64,000 nt of DNA, taken from positions 372,001 to 436,000 of the forward strand of contig CAVUYQ010000015.1 in NCBI GenBank assembly GCA_963745765.1. Reading direction: 5' to 3'. This DNA is from Ww85 sp963745765. GTDB taxonomy: Bacteria > Desulfobacterota > Desulfobulbia > Desulfobulbales > Desulfocapsaceae. The translations under genes were made by a program, and so were the position numbers. The first letter of the stretch is position 1; the number at the start of each line of letters is the position of its first letter. The notes below the pieces were generated by a model. It saw nothing but the letters and a program-made list of their open reading frames with translations, was not told where the DNA came from and did no database searches. This document shows positions 35,339 to 45,090 of this stretch, piece by piece.

Positions 35339-37984
35339 CTAGTGCTTTATACCGCTCCCCGCGTTATAAGCAGAAACATAACGGTAATAAAGAGGGCTGA
35401 GCTCCTGATTGTTTTTCTTCGCTTTGAATTCTTTGATTGGTCCTATGCTGCCAATGTCCCGGGCTATTCTGCTTTGCGCAAGATCACCCTGATCGGGGGA
35501 TACGAGAAGAAGCGGCCTGCCGTTAAACTGCTGCGGCGTAAACCAATAATCGTACATTACTGCTCCCTGCCCGAATATTATATTCCTGCCGGCGGTTTCT
35601 AAAACCGGAGGCCGCTGCGGTCCGGACCTGTTAGCTCTATCAAAATGGATAGTCCGGTAAAACGCCAGACCACTCGCTGTTTTGTAGAGATCCATGCCGA
35701 CAACGGCGGGTCGTGTGCCGGTCTCCTGCCCGATTTTCTCAACAAGTACATCGACCTGGGCGGCATAATCCCGCCAACCGAACAAGGGGCCTTTTTTCGG
35801 ATAGGGAACACCGGGTATGCCGACAGAAAAATAATGAAGGGTAATTCCGTAAGCCAACAAGAAAAAAACTATCGTAATCTTCCAGGCCTTGAAAAATCCG
35901 GAGCTCCCCTCCGTATTGCCCCTGTTTGCGCCGAGAGACATAGTCGTGGCCATAAAAGGTATTGCCGCGAGCCAGAGTGGGCTGGTCCAGTTAAATTTCA
36001 CCTCCTTGGTCAGGCTGAAGACGAAGAAGATGAAGAGCGGAACGCAGACCATTATGAAGGAAAAGGCATACTGGCGCCTGGCAATCCGATCTTTTACGTC
36101 GATAAATTTTCTCCGCTTAACCAGAAAGAGAAGTGCTGAAACAAAACCGACAGGACTCAGCAGTACGATGATGGAGAGAAGGAGTTCGTGGGAGGAAAAT
36201 TCGGACGATGATTTTAGACGATCCTGGGTCTGAAAGAGAAAAGAAGCCCATTCATGTTCGATGTTCCAGAGAATTACCGGAGAAAAAATAAGCAGGGCAA
36301 GGAGTGCAGCCGCATAGGGTTGTGGTTTCAGATACCACTTTCTGGCCGGGCGGTCAATGAGCATGAATAGCAGGAACGCCGGTCCCAGCAGAGCTATCGT
36401 GTATTTTGAGAACAAGCCGAGACCGAGGAAAACACCGACGCCGAGCCAACTTTTCGAGTCCATATCAACCATGGCCCGGCGTGCAAAAAACAGCGTGCCG
36501 GCCCAGCAGGCGATCAGGGGTGCGTCGGGGGTCAACAGCAGACCAAAGGCGAAAAAAGCCGGCAGTACAGCCATTATGACCGCCGCCTGAAGCGCTGTGT
36601 CCCGGTTGCTGATATCACGGGTATATAAATAGACAAACAAGGTAGCAAGGCACCAGCAGAGGATGGCGCCGATCCGGACACCGAATTCGTTAGTGCCGAA
36701 CAACATTGTTCCGCCCTTGATAAGGAGTGCCACCATAGGAGGATGATCAAGATAGCCGATAGCAAGATGCTGAGCGTAATTCCAATAGTAGGCTTCTTCC
36801 ATCAGGAGTTCAAACGATCCGGCGAACACAAGTCTCAGCGCCAGGGAGACCAGAATGACCAGGAGAAGACCCAGGCGGAAGCGAATGAGGCGGTCGGGCG
36901 AACTCTCTGCCCGTGCCGGGAAAACATTCATGAAGAACAAAGCGATGATCATGGCTGACAGGGCCGCAACGGGGACTGCCGAAAAGGCCGTTTGTCCCCA
37001 GCTTGCGTGCGGTAAAAGAACAAGAAATCCTGATCGAAAGATCAGCAGCAACAGCCCCCAGAACAGGGTGTAAAGATGTCTTGTCATTCCCGGATAGAAA
37101 ATGCGCCGTGGGTAGAGGATCTGAGCGGCAATAGCGATAACGGTTATTGAACCGAGAAGTCCGGCGATCTGCGAGAACAGCAATCCTGCTCCAAGTGAAA
37201 AGGTGAGGCTGTAAACTACTGTATCCGAAAGCAATCCGCTGATCAGCAGGAGCATGAAGACCGAGAGGAAATTGGCCGGTATGGTTAGACCGCATAGCCT
37301 TGCAAGCTGAAGGAGATACTCCTTCAGGACGACCATCGTCATCTTTGAAATGCCTGCTTGCCTGTCGTGAGTAGATATCGGAATTTCTGTTACCTTCAGG
37401 TTTTGGCCTTGTCTCAGGAGCAGTTCCAGGCAGAGTTTATAGCCGGGAATTTCGTGTTTCATACCAAGAAGCAGTGCTTTTCTCACTGCAAAAAATCCGG
37501 ATAACGGATCATCAATGGAGGTCATGACCTGGGCGGGAAATGAAGCAAGTTTCCAGGCGATCCTTCTTTTCAGCGGCCATCCGGGCGTAGTGCCCCCCCG
37601 TGTATACCGGCTGCCGATGGCAATATCAGAGACACCGGTGAGCACGGGAGCGGCGAGAGAGGGTACGTCTTCCGGGGAATGACTGTAGTCGCCGTCCATA
37701 ACGACAACAATTTCATGTCGGGCATGAGCGGCCCCTTCAATTACGGCACTTGCCAGGCCTCTTTTCTGCTCCCGGCAGATAAGGGAAACAGCGCAGTTTT
37801 TTGACAGATCAGTTATCTTCCTGCGGCTTCCGTCGGTGGAGCCGTCATCGACAACGATTATTTCTGCAGTGAGAGATGCATTCTGCATTACCGACAGGAT
37901 ATGCTTTATGAGTTTCTCAATGGTTCCTGCTGCATTAAGCGTCGGGATGATAACGGATACACCGCTTATCTGTTCTTCTGGCAT
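35339..37984 (-). CDS. Fusion of GT2 dolichol-phosphate-mannose-synthase-like, GtrA-like and GT39/ArnT-like domains
   Basis: An 881-residue membrane enzyme. Residues about 7-240 are a GT2 glycosyltransferase (VSVIIPTLNAAGTIEKLI, VDDGSTDGS, VMDGDYSHSPEDV, DPLSGFFAVRK) of the polyprenyl-phosphate-sugar synthase type. Residues about 245-370 hold four helices resembling GtrA. From about residue 375 comes a PMT/ArnT-type integral glycosyltransferase (ELLMEEAYYWNYAQHLAIGY, HPPMVALLIK, LTPDAPLI). It would make a lipid-linked sugar and transfer it across the membrane to a lipid or protein. Such three-part fusions occur in delta-proteobacteria. It is transcribed alone, convergent with the barrel gene. 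Start ATG 37984 has a weak ribosome site. The acceptor is unknown. Confidence 0.85.
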   Translation of the reverse strand: MPEEQISGVSVIIPTLNAAGTIEKLIKHILSVMQNASLTAEIIVVDDGSTDGSRRKITDLSKNCAVSLICREQKRGLASAVIEGAAHARHEIVVVMDGDYSHSPEDVPSLAAPVLTGVSDIAIGSRYTRGGTTPGWPLKRRIAWKLASFPAQVMTSIDDPLSGFFAVRKALLLGMKHEIPGYKLCLELLLRQGQNLKVTEIPISTHDRQAGISKMTMVVLKEYLLQLARLCGLTIPANFLSVFMLLLISGLLSDTVVYSLTFSLGAGLLFSQIAGLLGSITVIAIAAQILYPRRIFYPGMTRHLYTLFWGLLLLIFRSGFLVLLPHASWGQTAFSAVPVAALSAMIIALFFMNVFPARAESSPDRLIRFRLGLLLVILVSLALRLVFAGSFELLMEEAYYWNYAQHLAIGYLDHPPMVALLIKGGTMLFGTNEFGVRIGAILCWCLATLFVYLYTRDISNRDTALQAAVIMAVLPAFFAFGLLLTPDAPLIACWAGTLFFARRAMVDMDSKSWLGVGVFLGLGLFSKYTIALLGPAFLLFMLIDRPARKWYLKPQPYAAALLALLIFSPVILWNIEHEWASFLFQTQDRLKSSSEFSSHELLLSIIVLLSPVGFVSALLFLVKRRKFIDVKDRIARRQYAFSFIMVCVPLFIFFVFSLTKEVKFNWTSPLWLAAIPFMATTMSLGANRGNTEGSSGFFKAWKITIVFFLLAYGITLHYFSVGIPGVPYPKKGPLFGWRDYAAQVDVLVEKIGQETGTRPAVVGMDLYKTASGLAFYRTIHFDRANRSGPQRPPVLETAGRNIIFGQGAVMYDYWFTPQQFNGRPLLLVSPDQGDLAQSRIARDIGSIGPIKEFKAKKNNQELSPLYYRYVSAYNAGSGIKH

Positions 37985-38212
37985 GAAATATTCTCCTCAT
38001 GTTCTCGTGTTATCGCCTTCTGCTCCTGCGAAAATAGCAGGTTAACATGAAGAAATAATGAAGAAGGTGAAACTGCAGGAATGTTGACAGGCAAGAGAAG
38101 TACCCCCGTGAAAAAAATGGGGTGCGATGTGCATGGTACGTTGCTATAAAAAGGGCTGCGCAGATTATTCAGGGTACCCAATGGTTTCACAAATTCATAA
38201 GAGAGGGATGGA

Positions 38213-39412
38213 ATGAAAATTGTCGATATCAGAGAAGCGACGGTATCAATTGCCTCGGAAATCAGGAATGCCTATATCGATTTCAGTAGGATGACAGTCT
38301 CAATTGTGGCCATTATTACCGATGTCGTTAAAGAGGGCAAGCCTGTAATTGGTTATGGTTTTCACTCCAATGGCCGTTACGGCCAGGGGTGTCTGTTGCG
38401 GGAGCGCTTTATTCCACGACTCGTTGATGCAGATCCTGCAGGCATTGTGGACACTGAGCGGGAGAATCTTGATCCTTTCAGGATATGGGCGACCCTGATG
38501 CAAAATGAAAAACCCGGTGGGCATGGAGAACGATCGGTGGCCGTGGGGGTCCTGGACATGGCCGTATGGGATGCTGTGGCCAAACTGGAAGAGAAACCCC
38601 TCTACCGCGTCCTGGCCGAGCGCTACGGCAACCGGGATCCCCAGGATGATGTTTTCGTCTATGCCGCCGGCGGTTACTATTATCCGGGTAAGACCAATGA
38701 CGCTCTCGTCAGGGAAATGCAGGGGTACCTGGATCAGGGATACCGGGTTGTGAAAATGAAAATTGGCGGAGCTTCCTTGTCGGATGACATGAAACGCATA
38801 GAGGCAGTGCTGGGATTGCTTGGGGAGGTTGCCGGGGCCGGGGAACAGGTAGGTGAGCGGTTGGCGGTGGATGCCAACGGTCGTTTTGATCTTGCCACGG
38901 CACAGGCCTATGGTCGGGAAATCGATGCGCTCAAGCTGTTCTGGTATGAAGAGGCAGGCGATCCCCTGGATTATGCCTTGCAGGAGGAACTGGCCCGGGG
39001 GTACACTTCCTCGTTTGCCACCGGCGAGAATCTGTTCTCACGCCAGGATGTGACAAATTTACTCCGTTACGGTGGATTGAGGCCGGACAAGGATTACCTG
39101 CAGATGGACCCGTCCCTGGCCTATGGTCTGGTGGAATATCTGCGCATGCTGGACGTTATGAAAGCGTTCGGCTGGTCGCCGCGTCGCTGTGTCCCGCACG
39201 GCGGACATCAGTTCGCCCTGCATATTGCAGCGGGCCTGGGTTTGGGGGGCAATGAGTCTTACCCGGGAATATTTCAGCCCTTTGGCGGCTTTGCCGACAA
39301 TACACCAATACAAGATGGCCGGATAGGCCTGACTGAAATGCCGGGGATCGGCTTTGAAGCAAAATCCGCGCTGATGGACCTTTTTATCAATACCCTGCAG
39401 ACCGAAGTCTGA
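38213..39412 (+). CDS. tarD: D(-)-tartrate dehydratase-like enzyme, enolase superfamily
   Basis: A 399-residue mandelate-racemase/enolase superfamily enzyme. It removes water from a hydroxy-dicarboxylate after proton abstraction. Features matching the TarD subgroup are FHSNGRYGQGCLLRERFIPR in the capping domain, GHGERSVAVGVLDMAVWDAV, VVKMKIGGAS (general-base Lys pair KMK), DANGRFD and the metal acids YEEAGDP and ATGENLF, and CVPHGGHQ with the catalytic His. Length is normal. ATG 38213 follows GAGAGGGATGG. The substrate as D-tartrate rests on close resemblance of the whole pattern to TarD and on the TTT transporter downstream; a related aldarate is possible. A broken copy of its 3' end lies at 45.1-45.3 kb. 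Confidence 0.83.
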   Translation: MKIVDIREATVSIASEIRNAYIDFSRMTVSIVAIITDVVKEGKPVIGYGFHSNGRYGQGCLLRERFIPRLVDADPAGIVDTERENLDPFRIWATLMQNEKPGGHGERSVAVGVLDMAVWDAVAKLEEKPLYRVLAERYGNRDPQDDVFVYAAGGYYYPGKTNDALVREMQGYLDQGYRVVKMKIGGASLSDDMKRIEAVLGLLGEVAGAGEQVGERLAVDANGRFDLATAQAYGREIDALKLFWYEEAGDPLDYALQEELARGYTSSFATGENLFSRQDVTNLLRYGGLRPDKDYLQMDPSLAYGLVEYLRMLDVMKAFGWSPRRCVPHGGHQFALHIAAGLGLGGNESYPGIFQPFGGFADNTPIQDGRIGLTEMPGIGFEAKSALMDLFINTLQTEV

Positions 39413-39863
39413 GAACATTTTCTACCCGATGACCTGAAGATTACACAACCACCTGCTGCGGGGCGCAGGGGGCATCTCGTCGGCTCGATCTTATCACCGG
39501 ACAACCCGGGCGGATGGAAACAAACACGCTGTTGTTTATTGGTAGATCCGGAGATTCAATCTGGCATATCTGCTTTGAAGTCTTGATTTGAGCTGACAGC
39601 GGGAGGCAGGGCACTCTCAAGGTATTTCGAAACATAAGGTCAACCTGCCATATGTTTTTATTTTCAGAGATTAGCCCAGCCTGGGTGAAGTATGGATTTG
39701 CTCTCAATTTGCAACTACAGCAGAAGTGTTATTCCTGTTATCTATGAAATTTCATTTTTATGTATACACAGAGGAAATCCTCTCGTATCATAAGCAATAT
39801 TATTGACTCAGTCACTCCGGAAGGTGTTTTCCGGCATTACCGTACATTTAATAAGGGCTTAAC
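39413..39863. other. Intergenic region upstream of GntR gene
   Basis: About 450 bases with no gene. The minus-strand frames at 39441-39707 lack domain or ribosome site. The only signal is the GTATAC dyad at 39761-39768, just ahead of the regulator gene. Confidence 0.5.
39761..39768. promoter_or_regulatory. Possible GntR-family operator
   Basis: TGTATACA is a perfect palindrome carrying the GT-n-n-AC core often bound by FCD-type GntR regulators. It lies 96 bases upstream of the GntR gene at 39864 and could be its autoregulatory site. One short site is weak evidence. Confidence 0.35.
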
Positions 39864-40559
39864 ATGAAAAAAGAAATGTCTTCTATTTTATCGGACCATA
39901 GCGAGGGTGACGAGTTCAAGACTGCCGGGCAGAAGGCTTACGACATAATCTCGCAAAAAATCCTTAAAGGCGATTTTGCCCCTGGCATAAAGCTTTCCAG
40001 GCGCAAGATGGCCGACCTGACTGGTGTCAGCGTCATTCCGGTAAACGAAGCATTGAAACGTCTTGAGGAAGACGGACTAGTCGAGTCAAAACCGCAATGG
40101 GGGTCTTTCGTCACGGTACCGACAAGCAAAAAAATTATTGAATTGTATATGTTGAGAGAGGCGGTAGAGTGTCAGGTTGCCAGAATTATTTCAGAAAAAA
40201 TGACGGTCGAGCAAGAGAATGAACTGCGTTTGCTAGCGAGGTCTCTCGATTCCGTCAAATTCGCCAAAGAGACACAGGACAAAATAAACAGACTTCATTA
40301 TAAGTTCCATACAAGAATGACGGAATTTACCGGTTACGCATCCCTTATCAATACGCACCGTAAAACAAACCTGATTTATTTGTTATACAAGGCCGTTGTG
40401 CATACAAGGGTCAATGAAGAATTATCTGGACCAAGATATTGGCATGAACTGCTCGTTGATGAAATCAAAAGTGGCGACAAGGACAGAGCGGAAAAAGCCA
40501 TGCGAAACCATATTGACGAATCCTTCCAGGCTATCATTAGAGACTTTAACTCACTGTAA
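39864..40559 (+). CDS. GntR-family transcriptional regulator (FCD/FadR-type)
   Basis: A 231-residue regulator. The winged HTH is at about residues 18-85 (AYDIISQKILKGDFAPGIKL, with SRRKMADLTGVSVIPVNEAL and GLVESKPQWGSFV), followed by an all-helical FCD effector domain containing MLREAVECQVAR and a C-terminal AMRNHIDESFQAI with metal-type His. It probably represses the adjacent tartrate-type transport and breakdown genes until the substrate is present; that is inference from position. ATG 39864 is 6 bases after TAAGGG. The gene lies between the dehydratase and the TctCBA operon, on the same strand. Confidence 0.88.
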   Translation: MKKEMSSILSDHSEGDEFKTAGQKAYDIISQKILKGDFAPGIKLSRRKMADLTGVSVIPVNEALKRLEEDGLVESKPQWGSFVTVPTSKKIIELYMLREAVECQVARIISEKMTVEQENELRLLARSLDSVKFAKETQDKINRLHYKFHTRMTEFTGYASLINTHRKTNLIYLLYKAVVHTRVNEELSGPRYWHELLVDEIKSGDKDRAEKAMRNHIDESFQAIIRDFNSL

Positions 40560-40889
40560 ATAATAATGTTTTTAATATCTTAAAAAAAACTGGTTTTGTT
40601 TTCAAACAGGTGTTATAACAGTTATGCCAGTTATTAATGCGTCGGCGCTTTTCTTTGCCGCCTCTTGGCATCCACAACCCCGCCGGGTTCAGAGGGAACG
40701 CGGTAATTAGAATAGTTTTCGTCAGGAAATGAGCGATTTTCACCTAAATCTAGGCGCTCGATAAATTTAACCGCAGGCATATACTTGATATTCCGAGGAT
40801 TAAATTTTGAGAGTAACGACGAGTTAGGGGAAAAGCGTCGTTTCAGGATGGAAACTAGAATATTTTCTAGCTCAATGTGGAGGAAAAAG
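40560..40889. other. Intergenic leader of the second TTT operon
   Basis: About 330 bases between the GntR gene and tctC. The plus-strand open frame that starts at 40785 is only an upstream extension of tctC and lacks a ribosome site. No clear promoter or terminator is visible, although this gap must separate the regulator from the transporter transcript. Confidence 0.5.
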
Positions 40890-41873
40890 ATGAAACGAGG
40901 ACGATTGAATTCATTTGTGGCCATGTGTGTTTTTGCAGTTGCTGTAATGGCGGTCTTTGCCTTGCCCGTTATGGCTGCGGATTACCCCGACAAGCCGATT
41001 CAGGTCATTGTTCCAGTCGGTGCAGGTGGTGATACGGACCTTAATGCCCGGATTTTCAGTAAATACCTGGAAAAGGAACTAGGCCAGTCTATTGTTATCG
41101 TCAATGTCAAAGGTGGCGGTGGGACCATCGGTATGAAGCGTGTTCTCGAATCGGAACCGGATGGCTACACGGCACTGTTTTTTCATGGTGAAGCCATGAT
41201 TCCTAAGCTCGCGGGTCTCATCGATTGGGGAATCGAAGCGTTTCAGGTCGTCGGTATCGGTGTGGTGGATGATACGACAGTTCTGGCAACGCATCCCGGC
41301 CTGCCTTACAAAACTTTAAAAGAGCTTATCGACTACGCTAAAAAACATCCCGGTGAGGTTGAATTCGGCATTCAAACCGGTGGCTACCCGCATCTGATCG
41401 GTGTCGCCCTGGAAGACATTGCAGGGATCGAGCTCAATCTTGTCGACGTGGGTGGCAACGCTGCCAAAACGGTTGCTCTCAAAGGCCATAAAATTGATGT
41501 AATAAACACGCAATATGGCCTTACTCACGATTACTTCGTATCCGGTGATTTTACCTGCCTCGGGCTCCTTTCCGCTGAGCGCAATCCCTTATTCCCTGAA
41601 ATTCCCACGGCTGCGGAGCAAGGATACCCCCTTGAGTTCAACAAGTTTTTCTTTTATGGCATGCCGAAAAACACACCCATGGATATCGTCAATAAGTTTT
41701 CAGCAGCGATGAAGCGGGTCGTTGAGAATCCGGAATATCAGGCCGAGGCCAAAAAAATCTTCGTCACGCCGACCTACATGGGGCCTGAAGAAGGCACCGC
41801 TTACGCCCAGAAACAGTATGAATATTTCAGTAAATTCCAAGGTCTGTTCCGCGCAGGAAGTACTAAAAAATAA
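40890..41873 (+). CDS. TTT transporter periplasmic binding protein (TctC family)
   Basis: A 327-residue secreted binding protein. Signal peptide MKRGRLNSFVAMCVFAVAVM with an AMAAD cleavage region; mature start DYPDKPIQVIVPVGAGGDTD is the classical Bug/TctC opening. ATG 40890 is chosen over the longer open frame from 40785 because TGGAGG lies 7 bases upstream and gives a proper signal sequence. Directly followed by tctB and tctA, forming a complete transporter, intact in all three parts. Close to the tartrate dehydratase gene, so the ligand may be tartrate or a similar hydroxy-dicarboxylate. Confidence 0.92.
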   Translation: MKRGRLNSFVAMCVFAVAVMAVFALPVMAADYPDKPIQVIVPVGAGGDTDLNARIFSKYLEKELGQSIVIVNVKGGGGTIGMKRVLESEPDGYTALFFHGEAMIPKLAGLIDWGIEAFQVVGIGVVDDTTVLATHPGLPYKTLKELIDYAKKHPGEVEFGIQTGGYPHLIGVALEDIAGIELNLVDVGGNAAKTVALKGHKIDVINTQYGLTHDYFVSGDFTCLGLLSAERNPLFPEIPTAAEQGYPLEFNKFFFYGMPKNTPMDIVNKFSAAMKRVVENPEYQAEAKKIFVTPTYMGPEEGTAYAQKQYEYFSKFQGLFRAGSTKK

Positions 41874-41956
41874 GCATTAGCGGGCCGGAACGTCGGGCCT
41901 TTTCACCTGTTGAAAGACCCGACGTTGTGCTATCCGACCATTCGGGAGATATTTTC

Positions 41957-42454
41957 ATGGCCAGGCCACCCCTGAAAATCGTCGTGAAAAATCCAAATTT
42001 TATTACAGGAATTGGTGCTATCGGATTAGCAGTTCTGATGTTTTCAGCCAGTTTCGACATCAAGGAATTTGTGGTGACGCGAGCAGGGGCTTCGTTCATG
42101 CCGAGGGTAACTGCAGGTCTTTTTGCCATTCTCGGTTCGATTCTTGTCTTTGAAAGTTTCAGGTACGCGAAGTCCGCCCCGGCAAACGAGAAAAACGAGG
42201 AAAATGTTTTCGGAGGCTGGCCCGCCGTTATACTCTCGGCGATTCTCATGTGTGCCTATGTCGGATTATTGAACACCCTTGGGTTTATAGTTTCTTCGGT
42301 GGTTTATATTTTTTTGCAGATGCTGGTGTTGGCCAAGGGGGCCAAGTGCCATTACCTGCTATTTTCCTTGATTTCGATTCTCGTCCCGATCATCGTCTAC
42401 TTCCTGTTTGTACACATGTTCAAAGTGATGATCCCCAGTGGAATCCTTGGCTGA
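41957..42454 (+). CDS. TTT transporter small membrane subunit (TctB family)
   Basis: About 165 residues from ATG 41957 (CGGGAGA 8 bases upstream). Four membrane helices are visible: ITGIGAIGLAVLMFSASF, a second around PRVTAGLFAILGSILVF, and two in LSAILMCAYVGLLNTLGF onward to the LISILVPIIVYFLFVHMFKV end. This is normal TctB topology and length. It lies between tctC and tctA, with tctA starting 15 bases after its stop. Confidence 0.88.
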   Translation: MARPPLKIVVKNPNFITGIGAIGLAVLMFSASFDIKEFVVTRAGASFMPRVTAGLFAILGSILVFESFRYAKSAPANEKNEENVFGGWPAVILSAILMCAYVGLLNTLGFIVSSVVYIFLQMLVLAKGAKCHYLLFSLISILVPIIVYFLFVHMFKVMIPSGILG

Positions 42455-42469
42455 AAGAGGAATTGAATA

Positions 42470-43957
42470 ATGCTTGTTGCCGGCATTCTCTCTGTTTTTA
42501 CCATAAAGACACTGCTCCTGATCCTGGGTGGAACAGTGGCGGGTATCATCATGGGAGCGATTCCGGGGTTAACGGTAACCATGGGGGTGGCGCTTTTCCT
42601 GCCGATCACCTTCGGCATGTCTCCCATCGAGGGTCTATCTTTACTACTTGGACTTTACATTGGTGGGACGTCAGGGGGCTTGATGTCTGCCATCCTCCTG
42701 AATATTCCGGGGACACCCGCTTCCATAGCCACCACTTTTGACGGCCACCCGATGGCGGTCAAGGGGCAAGCCGGGAAAGCGCTGGGAGTCGGGATCGTCT
42801 ACTCCTTTATAGGAGGTATGTTAAGCCTCCTGGTGCTGTTTTTTGTTTCACCGCTTTTAGCACAGGTTGCTCTACAATTTGGTCCTTATGAATATTTTGC
42901 TATCGCGGTCTTTTCATTGACCCTCGTTGCCGGGCTTTCCGGTAATTCTCTGGTTCTCGGGCTTGTTGCGGCACTTCTGGGAATGACCATTTCTTTTATT
43001 GGAATGGCACCGATTACCGCTTTCCCTCGGTTTACTTTCGGATTTTCAGCTCTTGATGAAGGGATCAGCCTGCTGCCTGCGCTGATCGGCCTGTTCGCCG
43101 TATCGCAGGTCCTTGAAGAAGCTGAAAGCAAAAATTTTTTGGGAAAATTCAAAGTTCCCAGCTATAAAATCAAGGGCTTCGGGTTTTCCTTAAAAGAATT
43201 TTTTAGCCAGACGACCAACTGCCTTCGTTCGTCAGCAATTGGCACCGGTATCGGCATCTTGCCGGGTCTCGGGGGTGCCGTCTGTAACATCATGGCCTAC
43301 GGAGCTGCGAAAAAAAACTCCAAATATTCAGAGAAATTCGGGACTGGCATTATTGATGGGATTGTTGCGAGCGAGTCGTCCAACAACGCCTCAACTGGCG
43401 GTGCTCTGGTCCCCCTGATGACATTGGGCATCCCGGGGGACAATACAACCGCAATCCTTCTCGCCGGTTTTATGATTCATGGGATCACGCCGGGCCCGCT
43501 CTTGTTTGAAACAGACGGCGTGCTTGTTTATGGCATCTTTACGGCCCTGATCTTTTCCAATATTTTTATGCTTGCCACCATGTTCTGGGGAATGCGGTTT
43601 TTCGTCCGGGTTCTCTCAGTCCCAAAACATGTTCTTTTACCGATCATAATAGCACTTTGTGTGGTTGGTTCCTATGGGCTGAATAACCGGCTATTTGATG
43701 TCGGCACGATGCTCGTATTCGGTGGCATCGGTTTTTTGATGAAAAAACTTTCCCTGCCAAAAACGCCGTTACTGCTCGGCTTTATTCTTGGGCCGATTGT
43801 CGAGGTAAACCTGCGGCGAGGGCTTATGAAAAGCCACGGCGAATTAACCCCATTTATCACTGAGCCGATATCAGGGGTGATATTGCTGGTGACAGTTATC
43901 ATTGTCATTGTGACGGCGGTTAAGGAATATAAAAAGTTTCGTGAACATCGATTGTAA
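42470..43957 (+). CDS. TTT transporter large membrane subunit (TctA family)
   Basis: A 495-residue, intact TctA. Motifs include GIIMGAIPGLTVTMGVALFL, the GGTSGGLMSAILLNIPGTPA and TTFDGHPMA region, and NNASTGGALVPLMTLGIPGD in the second half. About twelve membrane helices in two repeats. The ATG at 42470 follows AAGAGG. Together with the two genes before it this is the only fully intact TTT system that is next to a dehydratase of the tartrate type. Confidence 0.93.
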   Translation: MLVAGILSVFTIKTLLLILGGTVAGIIMGAIPGLTVTMGVALFLPITFGMSPIEGLSLLLGLYIGGTSGGLMSAILLNIPGTPASIATTFDGHPMAVKGQAGKALGVGIVYSFIGGMLSLLVLFFVSPLLAQVALQFGPYEYFAIAVFSLTLVAGLSGNSLVLGLVAALLGMTISFIGMAPITAFPRFTFGFSALDEGISLLPALIGLFAVSQVLEEAESKNFLGKFKVPSYKIKGFGFSLKEFFSQTTNCLRSSAIGTGIGILPGLGGAVCNIMAYGAAKKNSKYSEKFGTGIIDGIVASESSNNASTGGALVPLMTLGIPGDNTTAILLAGFMIHGITPGPLLFETDGVLVYGIFTALIFSNIFMLATMFWGMRFFVRVLSVPKHVLLPIIIALCVVGSYGLNNRLFDVGTMLVFGGIGFLMKKLSLPKTPLLLGFILGPIVEVNLRRGLMKSHGELTPFITEPISGVILLVTVIIVIVTAVKEYKKFREHRL

Positions 43958-44130
43958 AATCCATAAAACTCTCCCAGAGGCCTTGTGACTGAAAATTAAA
44001 ATAGTCGGCAAGAGACTGGTGACAATGGGGTAACAAAGAGAGTTGCTATCTACCTAAAACAAATCATTTATTCTTGATCAGCCCCATTAGGTTGGGAATT
44101 AAATGTAACTTCTTGAGAAGGGGAATAGAG

Positions 44131-44889
44131 GTGGAACTGAAAGAAAAGATGAAATCCGGTCAGAAAGTCTATGGGACGATGTTACGAGTTTCACGGAATC
44201 CGGCGGTATGTTTTTTGGCTAAAAATGCATCCCTTGATTTTGTGATGTTCGACTGTGAGCACAGCAATTATTCATACGAGACTTTGCATGATATGTTCAT
44301 CATGGGAAAAGCGATTGGTCTTGACGGTTTGTTGCGGGTCCCGCAGCTTTCCAAAGATCATATATCCCGGGCTCTGGACTGCGGCGCAACCGGAGCAATG
44401 ATTCCGATGACCGAGACGGCAGATCAGGCTGCGGGGATAGTACATTGGTCAAAGTATCCTCCCCTTGGAGACCGCGGTTACGGGGCAGGTGGGGCAAATA
44501 ACGGCTACGTGATAGGTGGAATACATAGTGAGATAATGGAGGCGGCAAATCAAAAAATCATCTCTATTGCCCAAATCGAGTCAAAACTTGCCGTTGATAA
44601 TGCGGATAAGATTGCAGCTACTGAGGGGATTGATGTACTCTTGATTGGCCCGAACGATTTATCAATCTCACTTGGTATCCCTGGTGATGTAATGAACCCC
44701 GTAGAGCTTGAAGCGATCGGTCATGTCGCTGCGAGTTGTAAAAAACACGGTAAATTTTTTGGCCTGCATGCTGGTTTGAAATTACTGGAAAAATTTAGTG
44801 ATGACCTGCTTTTTGTCATGTCGCAAACTGATACTGATATATTGGCAGAGGGGTTCTCTCGCATAAATACGGATTGCAGAAAAATTTAA
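44131..44889 (+). CDS. HpcH/HpaI-family aldolase/citrate lyase-type protein
   Basis: About 252 residues from GTG 44131 (AAGGGG 8 bases upstream; the longer open frame from 44074 is less likely). The class II aldolase pattern is clear: YGTMLRVSRNPAVCFLA, DFVMFDCEHSNYS with the metal-region acids, the RVPQL and GATGAMIPM strands, IAQIES and GPNDLSISLGIPG. It would cleave a 2-keto acid such as a 4-hydroxy-2-oxo-acid to pyruvate or glyoxylate plus an aldehyde, or act as a related lyase. Lying after the TctCBA genes and before a dehydratase remnant, it may handle the keto acid produced by dehydration. The terminator at 44911 ends the transcript. Confidence 0.85.
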   Translation: MELKEKMKSGQKVYGTMLRVSRNPAVCFLAKNASLDFVMFDCEHSNYSYETLHDMFIMGKAIGLDGLLRVPQLSKDHISRALDCGATGAMIPMTETADQAAGIVHWSKYPPLGDRGYGAGGANNGYVIGGIHSEIMEAANQKIISIAQIESKLAVDNADKIAATEGIDVLLIGPNDLSISLGIPGDVMNPVELEAIGHVAASCKKHGKFFGLHAGLKLLEKFSDDLLFVMSQTDTDILAEGFSRINTDCRKI

Positions 44890-44910
44890 TGCAGTATGAA
44901 CTCGCACTCT

Positions 44911-44960
44911 AAAATCGGTCTGGATTTGTTTTGAGTGTTTGAGATTGCCCGACCGATTTT
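44911..44960 (+). terminator. Probable rho-independent terminator after the aldolase gene
   Basis: AAAATCGGTC at 44911-44920 pairs perfectly with GACCGATTTT at 44951-44960, followed by TAATC. The 10-base stem has a long 30-base loop, so it is weaker than a compact hairpin, but its position 22 bases after the stop fits. Confidence 0.5.
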
Positions 44961-45090
44961 TAATCAAATAACTATTTGTCCCCGATGAACCATTCCTACA
45001 AGGCTTCTTTTCAGAGATTTTAATGATTGATCTCAGACTGAGCTTTGTTCTTTACATCTTACATCACCTGGGATGCCGTCAACCCGGTAA

